DNA of 64,000 nucleotides, from positions 21,206,223-21,270,222 of the forward strand of contig NC_135556.1 in the NCBI RefSeq assembly GCF_964340395.1. Direction: 5' to 3'. Made by a program: the position numbers and the translations under genes. How positions within the stretch are numbered: the first letter of the stretch is position 1; each line of letters starts with the position of its first letter. Below, piece by piece: positions 40,701-47,066 of the stretch. Origin of the DNA: Glandiceps talaboti. Lineage: Eukaryota; Hemichordata; Enteropneusta; Spengelidae. Below the pieces are notes generated by a model. The model saw nothing but the letters and a program-made list of their open reading frames with translations. It was not told the origin of the DNA and did no database searches.

Positions 40701-41967
40701 TGAGTGGGTGGGAGTGAGGTGGGGTGGGGGGATTACGGATTTCTGTGCTAGAATAAGGACTTTCCGTATACGTGAGTGGAGATGATCATAGTAATCATAA
40801 TGCATTGTATACGAACTAGACTAGCTAGGACAGGAGAAAGAATAAATAAATAGCCAGATAGTCTAGTCTTTGGTCAAAAATAACGATTTGGAAAAGTTGA
40901 CATTTTGGGAGAGTTGTGCCATCAAAGCAAGTTGATCATCATTTTTGATTAAATTTGTAATTAGTCTAGTAGTGGCCTTGCATTACATACACTTCATACT
41001 TCATTACACATGCAGGCCTTGACTTTCTGCAATATGAAGAGATTTCTCCTGTGCTACACTGAGGACACATATTTGACTTCTTCTTTATGAATAAACAATA
41101 GAAATTTCAAGTTCATTGATATTGTATATTTTAATGCCTGTACTTTCCTGTATTTTATAGCAGAGTAGTACTTGCGACATCATGGTCTGTACATTGAATT
41201 ACTGATATTATAGTTAGGATAACAAAACCATATAAATGTCATGCTTTATTTCCCTCGGTTGAATAAAAACACAATTGCAGAATAATTTAATACTGTATAT
41301 GAGCCCATTCTAGAAATAAATGCTATTGTTATCATTACTTTGGCATTGTCAGCAAAACAATGATCTTGAAGACAGGCATCATATTGGGTAAATCTTGATG
41401 CAATCAATCAAGTTGCCAAGTTTAATAGGGAACAGACAAAGTTATACTAGAATTCCCTAGTTTATCTATCACTGTCAAATAAGGAACTTGCAGTATAGGA
41501 TACACAGGAAGAGTACTACACTTAAAATAACTGCTTGTGTCAAGGAGTCTGTATTTCAACACACAAGGGCATTTTAATTTGTACCACAAGGCTGTTTTCA
41601 TTTGTATTTTTTGATGAACATTCCTTCCACAGCCAAGCTGAAGGTAACGCTGATAAATTAAACACTGTTCAAAGACAAATCACTCCATACCTACTTATCA
41701 AATGAGGTTATTAATGTTTCCTCTTCCAATCTCCTGGTATGAAAATTAAAAACAGCACTGTATTCCTTAGAGAGCTGCCTCAGCAGGAGTTACATCCCCT
41801 TTGCGTGTCTACTTACCCCTTGGTTCTTCCTGCGTAACGGATTCAAGGAAATCCTGAGGAGTCATAAAGACTTGGTCTCCATACTGACACGATGCAAACT
41901 CACGGAATCTTCCTTCCTTTTTAGAGAGATGTGGAGTCAATGTGTCATCCTGATCTTTGGTGTTTTC
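7968..41967 (-). CDS. MICU2/MICU3-like mitochondrial calcium uptake regulator, 12 exons, 5' partial
   Basis: The encoded protein belongs to the MICU family of EF-hand regulators that gate the mitochondrial calcium uniporter from the intermembrane space. Twelve exons with consistent phases give 363 codons plus stop: 41817-41967, 31396-31506, 19792-19839, 19179-19261, 18387-18479, 12821-12909, 12382-12421, 11662-11799, 10094-10202, 9674-9763, 8943-9010 and 7968-8039. Two canonical EF-hand loops are seen, DRDGNQKVDRQE and DKDGDGKLSDKE. Other family blocks are GIISYTEYLFLLCILTKPKA, FMDNLQTEVLELEF and ITFEEFKDFCQFLNNLDDF. A Cys near the C-terminus (GWKSCVKHEMKSR) matches the position used for the MICU heterodimer disulfide. 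Similarity is closer to MICU3/MICU2 than to MICU1. The targeting-peptide exon(s) were not found. Confidence 0.95.
8040..8942 (-). other. MICU intron K-L with diverged tandem duplication
   Basis: A non-coding intron. Two diverged ~175-bp copies lie side by side (about 8333-8506 and 8510-8685), sharing ACATTGACAATTCTA and a run ending CAACAATATTAAT. Confidence 0.6.
8943..9010 (-). CDS. MICU exon K, rest of the second EF-hand
   Basis: A 68-bp exon encoding GDGKLSDKEFIGVMKDRVHR and then GFR. It completes the loop D-K-D-G-D-G-K-L-S-D-K-E. The KDRxHRGFR motif is characteristic of MICU2/3. The donor GTAAGT is in phase 0. Confidence 0.95.
9674..9763 (-). CDS. MICU exon J, start of the second canonical EF-hand
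   Basis: A 90-bp exon encoding EFMRAVKISTGHDIAPHVVN and then TVFQIFDKD. It ends inside the EF-hand loop with one base of the Gly codon before GTAAGC. It matches MICU2/3 EFKRAVxxATGxxLSxxxxxTVFKIFD. Confidence 0.94.
9905..10093. mobile_element. single arm of the FB-1 foldback element inside a MICU intron
   Basis: This is one arm of the element seen whole at 6057-6450, running from its terminus (CTTAAAGCGGCCATATGG) to the palindromic centre (TTATTGTAC). Its inner end coincides with the exon I donor at 10093. It makes up about 57 percent of the 330-bp intron. Confidence 0.8.
10094..10202 (-). CDS. MICU exon I
   Basis: A 109-bp exon, phase 0 in and 1 out. It encodes GITFEEFKDFCQFLNNLDDF and then SIAMRMYTIANQPISQ, nearly collinear with human MICU2/3. 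The donor GTAAGT directly abuts an arm of the FB-1 foldback element. Confidence 0.94.
10203..11661 (-). other. MICU intron H-I with tandem duplication
   Basis: A 160-bp unit is present twice (10381-10536 and 10541-10701), and its first part occurs a third time near 10330. Shared core: CACATTCTCTGGTGAAACAG. Around 11346-11520 a short inverted pair of GCGCCCTCTAGT-like motifs occurs. No coding signal was seen. Confidence 0.6.
11662..11799 (-). CDS. MICU exon H
   Basis: A 138-bp exon, phase 0 to 0, following the U12 intron. It encodes FLHFSKGMPVINEEEFAEIL and then LRYTNAAETDKDEYLQRLKT, the family segment EFLxxSxGMxxIxEExFAxxLLxYTN. The donor GTACAT is at 11656-11661. Confidence 0.93.
11800..12381 (-). 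other. U12-type AT-AC intron
   Basis: A 582-bp intron starting ATATCCTTTT. It has the branch-site match TTCCTTGAC (11808-11816, branch A at 11809) and ends CAC, 9 nt after the branch adenosine. All three elements match the minor-spliceosome consensus, and the join is in phase 0 within the conserved LELE-FLHFSKG segment. Confidence 0.92.
12382..12421 (-). CDS. MICU exon G (40 bp), followed by a U12 donor
   Basis: The acceptor TTTTACAG precedes 12421. The exon encodes FMDNLQTEVLELE after completing a Lys codon. It ends GAG/ATATCCTTTT, an exact U12-type AT-AC 5' splice site; no usable GT donor fits the frame. The conserved protein continues without a gap into exon H. Confidence 0.9.
12541..12690. 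repeat. degenerate (GACA)n-rich repeat in a MICU intron
   Basis: GACAG and GGTGGACAG units form an imperfect microsatellite in intron F-G. The Ser/Cys/Val open frames over it are artefacts. Confidence 0.85.
12821..12909 (-). CDS. MICU exon F
   Basis: An 89-bp exon, phase 0 in and 2 out. It encodes GPPKTTLMVHLFGRKGTDSL and then DFNTFF, the family TTLxxxFFGKxGxxxLxxxxF block. The donor is AA/GTAAG at 12819-12820. Confidence 0.92.
14206..14240. repeat. (TA)n microsatellite
   Basis: A perfect TA dinucleotide run in MICU intron E-F. Confidence 0.95.
15679..15690 (-). CDS. candidate 12-nt microexon in the MICU E-F intron (speculative)
   Basis: On the minus strand a good acceptor (CTAAATTTTCAG) is followed by exactly 12 nt, TTCCGGAGACAG, and then GTATCT. 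It would insert FRRQ in phase 0 between exons E and F. Vertebrate MICU1 has a 4-residue muscle microexon (EFWQ), so the idea is not absurd, but that insertion lies elsewhere in the protein and a 12-nt match can arise by chance. The donor is weak. Confidence 0.12.
18387..18479 (-). CDS. MICU exon E, linker
   Basis: A 93-bp exon, phase 0 to 0, encoding LEEIFGKKTEDEGSSESVSL and then VSKYLNSEAET. LEEIFGKK continues the EF-hand exit helix. The remainder is a low-complexity acidic/serine linker that is shorter than the linker I recall for human MICU3. A small in-phase exon between this and exon F is possible. Confidence 0.88.
19179..19261 (-). CDS. MICU exon D, first canonical EF-hand
   Basis: An 83-bp exon encoding KPKAGFKIAFNMFDRDGNQK and then VDRQEFLV. 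The loop D-R-D-G-N-Q-K-V-D-R-Q-E has all expected calcium ligands (D1, D3, N5, D9, E12). The donor GTGAGT follows in phase 0. Confidence 0.94.
19521..19545. repeat. poly-C tract
   Basis: Twenty consecutive C, one T, then CCCC, in intron C-D. Length is likely polymorphic or uncertain in assembly. Confidence 0.9.
19792..19839 (-). CDS. MICU exon C (48 bp)
   Basis: A short exon with a TTACAG acceptor and a GTAAGT donor. It encodes GIISYTEYLFLLCILT, nearly identical to the vertebrate MICU3 segment. Phase is 1 in and 1 out, consistent with both neighbours. Confidence 0.94.
23356..23723. mobile_element. MITE copy 1, long TIRs with imperfect 9-bp flanking duplication
   Basis: The left end GTCTAATTCCTATATGATG and the right end, in reverse complement GTCTAGTTCCTATATGATT, begin terminal inverted repeats of about 70 bp that include ATCATCTCC..TCACGTATAGGGAAAGTC. 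The element is flanked by ACTGCTGAC (23347-23355) and ACTACTGAC (23724-23732), an 8/9-matching direct repeat. There is no coding capacity. It is homologous throughout to 40420-40823. Confidence 0.85.
25610..25804. repeat. GA/CAGA-rich microsatellite
   Basis: AGAGAA, then ACAGAC/ACAGAG compound repeats. Open frames exist in several phases on both strands, which is typical of a repeat and not of a gene. Confidence 0.95.
27195..29555. repeat. 2.4-kb minisatellite, 50-bp and 36-bp units
   Basis: The main unit is 50 bp (AGTACCTACATGTACCAGAT, then CTCCTACCCTGTCCCTCTCC, then TATCTAGTCT). At the left end a 36-bp form lacking the CTCCTATCTAGTCT segment alternates with it. From about 27990 to 29270 the copies are highly uniform, with a TTC/TAC variant site. 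There are roughly 50 copies in total. Confidence 0.96.
31142..31327. repeat. dispersed ~190-bp repeat, copy 1
   Basis: Similar over its length to 36632-36832. Shared segments include TGCCCCTGACAACC, GATGGGGAT and GGATATACAAC. It lies about 70 bp into the intron beyond the exon B donor. Family unknown. Confidence 0.65.
31396..31506 (-). CDS. MICU exon B
   Basis: A 111-bp exon. The acceptor precedes 31506 and the donor GTAAG follows 31396; phase is 1 in and 1 out. It encodes RRKLTDKEVEKILKNVPTKW and then KSSTKMFRSLHD, matching the family segment that ends in a conserved LFRxLxExG. Confidence 0.93.
32540..32998 (+). mobile_element. probable 3' end of a non-LTR retrotransposon (LINE or SINE) with (ATTC)n tail
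   Basis: The stretch ends GGTGAAATAAATTTCATTCA and continues as a perfect (ATTC)n run. A 3' UTR-like end with AATAAA followed by a short-period tail is typical of CR1/L2-type elements and SINEs that share their tails. No reverse transcriptase frame is present and the left boundary is a guess. Confidence 0.5.
36632..36832. repeat. dispersed ~190-bp repeat, copy 2
   Basis: A diverged copy of 31142-31327 in the same orientation, 5.5 kb away in the adjacent MICU intron. No TIR or coding sequence is visible. Confidence 0.65.
37555..37611. repeat. short hairpin-forming inverted repeat
   Basis: GTTGAACCACAGTCC and GGACTGTGGCTGAAC are near-perfect inverted arms around CTATCTATGATAG, itself a small palindrome. 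It could be a tiny MITE remnant or a structured intronic element. Confidence 0.6.
38770..39480. repeat. 23-bp minisatellite
   Basis: About 30 copies of CATACAGGACTGTGAGTTGCAGC-type units. The 23-bp period is not a multiple of 3 and the unit lacks stop codons on the minus strand, so all three minus frames stay open and give the same CMDATHSPVWMQLTVLYG-like repeat. This explains open frames of up to 216 codons; I do not treat them as genes. Confidence 0.95.
40420..40823. mobile_element. MITE copy 2, long TIRs with perfect 9-bp flanking duplication
   Basis: Terminal inverted repeats begin GTCTAGTTCCTATACGGCA on the left and end TGTATACGAACTAGAC on the right, with ~70-bp arms. The flanking direct repeat GCTAGGACA (40411-40419 and 40824-40832) is a likely target-site duplication. 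Long TIRs plus 9-bp duplications suggest a Mutator-type non-autonomous element. No transposase is encoded. Confidence 0.87.
41817..41967 (-). CDS. MICU exon A (first one recognised)
   Basis: A 151-bp exon between acceptor CAG (41968-41970) and donor GTAAG (GT at 41815-41816). It starts in phase 0 and ends with one base of a codon. It encodes GRFREFASCQYGDQVFMTPQ and then DFLESVTQEEP, the RFRxFASxxxxGxxxMTPxDF block that opens the conserved MICU core. The first ~15 residues are acidic and polar, as expected just before the core. Confidence 0.93.
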
Positions 41968-42410
41968 CTGTTAAAAAAAGCAAAATACAGAACAAAGGCA
42001 ATTAAATCAACTGATGTGTCCTCAGTAAAACTGTTCCATGTGTACTGAAAGATGAGCTGTAATGCATACCCATCCTAAATATTGCTAAAACACAAACAAT
42101 TCCGGATTAATTACATATTGGACCCACACAAACTCACAACAAAAACAGAGACCAATGTCAGTCCATGATACTGATGACTAACGTTACATAAACAAACCTT
42201 GAATTAATAATACTGTTGGTAATGGTGGCCGGGTAACTGTGTGGTTGGTTTTATGGTGTATCTAAACTGACAGCATCTTAAAATTAGATTCAATATAATA
42301 GTAGCATATACTCAGGTATATCTGAGGTATATTTTATGTTGTTATATATTGTATACACCATGCTTGTATGTAAATAATAAAGTGAGTATATGTAGTTAAT
42401 TTTATGTTGT

Positions 42411-43147
42411 TAGTCAAGTTTCTATACAGTATCGTTATGATTTACACCCATGCTAGTCTAGTTCCTATACAGTATCATTATGATTTACACCCATGCTAGT
42501 CTAGTTCCAATACGGTATCATTACGATTTACACCCATGCTCTAGTTCCTATATAGTATCGTTACGATTTACACCCATGCTTTAGTTCCTATATGGTAACG
42601 TTATGATTTACACCCATGCTAGTCTAGTTCCTATATGGTATTGTTACGATTTACACCCATGTTCTAGTTCCTATACAGTATCATTACGATTTACACCCAT
42701 GCTAGTCTAGTTCCTATATGGTATCGTTACAATTTACACCCATGCTCTAGTTCCTATACGGTATCATTACGATTTACACCCATGCTAGTCTAGTTCCTAT
42801 TTGGTATCGTTACGATTTACACCCATGCTCTAGTTCCTATATGGTATCGTTACGATTTACACCCATGCTCTAGTTCCTATAAGGTATCATTACAATTTAC
42901 ACCCATGTTCTAGTTCCTATATTGTATCGTTACGATTTACACCCACCCTAGTCTAGTTCCTATATGGTATCATTAAGATTTACACCCACGCTAGTCTAGT
43001 TCCTGTATGGTATCGTTACGATTTACACCCATGCTAGTCCATTTCCTAAACGGTATCGTTACAATTTACACCCACGCTAGTCTAGTTCCTATATTGTATC
43101 GTTACGATTTACACCCATGCTAGTCTAATTCCTATACGGTATATGGG
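42411..43147. repeat. 43/40-bp tandem array related to MITE ends
   Basis: About 17 copies of TAGTCTAGTTCCTATACGGT, ATCGTTACGATTTACACCCA, TGC; a 40-bp variant lacks one TAG. The unit start matches the terminal sequence of the MITEs at 23356 and 40420, and the whole unit matches the solo terminal repeat at 46989-47066. Confidence 0.93.
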
Positions 43148-46060
43148 TATAAGTTGATTTTGTGTTGTATTCATGTAAGTAACACTGCTAACAGGCGATT
43201 AGCCTGGTAAAATTTTGGTGTAGGATTAACCACAGCCAACAAGTCACTGAAAACTTACAAATGTTCCTGCCTATAAGTTTGAAAGATTATGAAAAAAAGT
43301 CTCATACTCGTAAGCTACATGTCACCCATTTTCTAACTTTCCTATGAAAAAGTAGTTAAACTATCTCGTTGAAAAATATTCTCAAGTTTTTCCTGTTGTT
43401 AATTTTAATTTTTATTAGTTTGCAAATAAAAATAGACAAATTCTGAAATAAGGCCTCATATTCTTATACTACATTCAACCTATTTCTAACTTTCCTCTTC
43501 AAGAGAAGTAGTTAACTAGCTCAATAAAAAAAATCTTTTCTTGAATCCCAAATTCTTCCTGTTGTTAACTTTAATAGTTTGCATATCTGTTGAATTGAGT
43601 ATCCCGTAATAGTGAAGTTGCAACACCCTATAGAATCACATAGCTGACTAACTCGGCGTTCCCTAACTGTACAGTAATACCTCCCCCTTGTGATGGGGTT
43701 CTTTTCACATTGACAAATCATGATAAACTACATATTAACCTTCACTTCTTGTACTGAGAGACCTTCCTAAACCATTAGGTGGTAATTTGGCCAACAACTC
43801 TTACGTATATACAAAGTACTTAAAGTCACTACTGCTCCATCAACTACATCATAATCGTCACTTCTATTACTCTTAATACTCCCACTTTCCTTGAAACACT
43901 AACAATAATGCCCTCCAACAAACTATGTCTAGGATACTTGTCTCATTTGCTCAAAACAAGCCCTCCATTTCCATAATTTCCCTTTCCTGTGGTTTCCAGT
44001 TCAAATAAACCAAGTAAATGCTCAAACTAGACTCTGGAGACAGTTCTCTTGCAAACATAGTAATTAGATAGGTTGTGGACATGATCTGCTGGGGGCTGGC
44101 TGCCAGTCATCGCTTTTAATTGGTCTCGGAGGACTGCTTCAGACAACCACTATCCCTGCATCACCTTCCAGCTACTGTATCGGTATCTTTCAAGTGTCAA
44201 AGTCATAGCAATTATAATACTTCAATAAAGTGATCAATCGCTTTCCTGTTTACATCAAAGATTGTTTGCGGAATTGTGCCTAATATGAGTTTATCTTGAA
44301 GGCCAATATTGTTAAACTCTTGGTCATATGCTATCCTTATGTGTACCATGCCGGCTACTTTAAAATGTAAAATATTATTGTAATATTCTGAATTAACCTT
44401 GGTACGATTTTGCACCAATTCTGGACTGCCCTCTTCTATAAAGTTAATCTAATAAATCACATTTCTTTAACTTCTTATAAAAAATAAAGGTATAACTGAA
44501 TTTTCTGACAATGTGGATGAAGAATTCAATTTATCGCAAAGACAACAAAATTCTGTGATCCAGAATGAAACGTACAAATATTAGAGCTTTGAACTTTCTG
44601 ATACTGGTTACATGGTACTTTTTAAAACTTTCAATAAGTCTCCATATTATGCCAACAATACAACATCATGTATGTCTTGAGGATAGAAAACTAAAGATGT
44701 CTCAGTTAGTCCAACTTTGCATGTATATGTAATTCAGACTCACTGCTCAACTTTAAGGAAATATTGCTCGCAGATGGTCAGTTTTCATCCAGCAAAAGGT
44801 GAACACCTTCATTCCTTAACTTAGTATGTACCTGATTAATGTATAGCAAAGTTCCAAAACATATAATTTTCATCAATGATCTGTCATCAGTAAACACCTC
44901 AGTTGATATATTAAAGATATGGCTAACTGGAACCATGGTATGATGAATTGTCTTAGCCACAAGGTGATGGTTTGAAACAAAAACATGTTCTTTTTTTAAA
45001 GTTGAACACACTTTCTACACCTCTGCATACATGGGGAAGAAAGTTGAACAAACTGTTCATTTTCAAGCTTTAATTAACGACAGGGTGAGGTCCTAATAGT
45101 TGTGTAAATGGTAATACATGTCTATTGATTTCATGAAACCTATATATTTGATATGATATATGTGATTGTTTTACAGGGGCCAAGACACAACATAGACGTT
45201 GGTTTATTTAATACTAAGAATTTGGTATAGCTTGTACAGCAGATTTGGTAAACAAGTCTGCGTCAATCGTTTTTAGATGTAAATACAGAAAATGGAATCT
45301 GAACTACATCATGTGTAACATGCCTTCAGTCTAGTACTCTTGTTTCTGTTTGCATTGGTATGATTTCAAGCCCTGAAAACCGCATTAGCATCGCTGCATG
45401 AACAACTTGGTTTGAGGGGGCACTAGACAATTGTTTTCATTTGGCTGTAGAAAACACTAGACGTCAAATGTCACACTGAAGTTGACTCTGCTGAAGGCAA
45501 AAATACACTTCAGTACTACTGGATAGTTAAGTTCTTCAAACTTTCAAATTCTTCAGTAAAACTAAAAGAGGAATACTTTTGTAAGTCACTTAATGTTGTC
45601 ATCAGCCTACTGAAAACAGAAAACACTAAAAAAAAACACTAAAATATTGATTACTAGTATATGATGTCATACATACACAACTCAAACAGAAAAATTTGGT
45701 TTTTTATTCAAAATGTAATTTTTAGTTGAATCTGCCCTGTACTTGTTTTATGATGCATCATCACACTTCTATTACCATAAGATGTGTAGCAATAAAACTA
45801 AACAATAAAATATATTCATTTATGAATTTATGAATTTTATTGAGAATGACACATTGATACACTCATACAAGCTAAAACTGTATCAATTTATGATTCCTGA
45901 TATTTTACTACATTCAACCTCCTGAGATCAGACTTGGTTTTATACACAGCAAAGTCCTGTCCTGCCCCATTATAGAAAATACTTTGGTCTGGCAAAGGCA
46001 GGGAATGTTGGGAAATATTATCCTAGTTGTCTTTCATTTCATCACCAAAACCAACAAAAT

Positions 46061-46260
46061 CATGGTAGAATGTGTCTTGGTGACAAATTTCACTGTAAAT
46101 CATGGTAGAATGTGCCTTGGTGACAAATTTCACTGTAAATCATGGTAGAATGTGCCTTGGTGACAAATTTCACTGTAAATCATGGTAGAATGTGCCTTGG
46201 TGACAAATTTCACTGTAAATCATGGTAGAATGTGTCTTGGTGACAAATTTCACTGTAAAT
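46061..46260. repeat. five exact-length 40-bp tandem copies
   Basis: The unit is CATGGTAGAATGTGCCTTGG, TGACAAATTTCACTGTAAAT, repeated five times with only a T/C difference (copies 1 and 5 versus 2-4). The near identity implies very recent expansion. Confidence 0.97.
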
Positions 46261-46988
46261 CAAACTTCTTAAAATCTCACCAATCTTTGCCATACACTTC
46301 TGGTCCATTTGAAATGATAAAAGACATTTTAGGGGTTCACTCTCACTTTTCAAGGAAATTGTTGAATCTTTTGTTTTCCCCATTGAGTCAACACAGTATT
46401 CATTGCTACATTGGATTTTAAAATGGCCTAATTTTGATAACATTTTCATATTTATTTTTAAAAATTTTGTTCATTTGCCCCAGATTTTTTTTCTTTATTG
46501 TAACTAAGAATGAGCTAAAGATCAGTTACTTGAACAAAGTAACAGCAAAAGTTTAAGCCATTTATTTCCAAGGTGCATTTAATGTTAATACAAGTGAAGT
46601 CTCTCCACCTTCACTTTGTGGGTAAAATGAAGAATGAAAAATGTATTGTCATGTACACTATAATGTAGTCTGGATGTCAAAGTTGTTTCTAACTAAACCA
46701 CATCTGGTCAAAGTCCCTTAATCAGCACAAAAAGTTGTTCATCCAATCAGTGAACCCCAACTGTTAATAGTGACGTAAACAGTGTATAACTTACAAGTAA
46801 CATCCTGAGCTGACAAATATACCATATTTGGACACGACATACTGTAACTGCCCCAATAAACACTAACTTTATGTGGGACTGTGTTATTGGTTAGAAGTTT
46901 GTGATTGATTTATTAACAAAGACATGATGTTAATGACTGTGTGGGTGGCTATGGATGAATTTTAAATTGCATCTCATGCATCTCAGGA

Positions 46989-47066
46989 CTTCTAGAGTAA
47001 CGACTTTGACTATACTGTGAGCAGAGGTGTAAAGCATAATGATACTCTACAGGGACTAGACTAACT
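46989..47066. mobile_element. solo terminal repeat of the MITE-related family
   Basis: In reverse complement it reads GTCTAGTCCCTGTAGAGTAT, CATTATGCTTTACACC, and then ..GTATAGTCAAAGTCGTTACTCTAGAAG. It combines the start of the tandem unit at 42.4 kb with the GTATAGGGAAAGTC part of the MITE arms. Only one end is present. Confidence 0.7.

Larger units (their letters stand above)
31507..41816 (-). other. MICU intron A-B (10.3 kb)
   Basis: A large intron carrying a probable non-LTR retrotransposon 3' end (32540-32998), a (CATA)n tract (about 34423-34448), a dispersed repeat copy, a hairpin (37555-37611), a 23-bp minisatellite (38770-39480) and MITE copy 2. The remaining segments show no supportable exon on either strand. 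Confidence 0.55.

Noticed and set aside
43521-43721. Minus-strand frame with RERRVSQLCDS near MICU exon A as a candidate N-terminal MICU exon
   Set aside because: No splice donor in phase 0 to join exon A, and no similarity to MICU N-termini.
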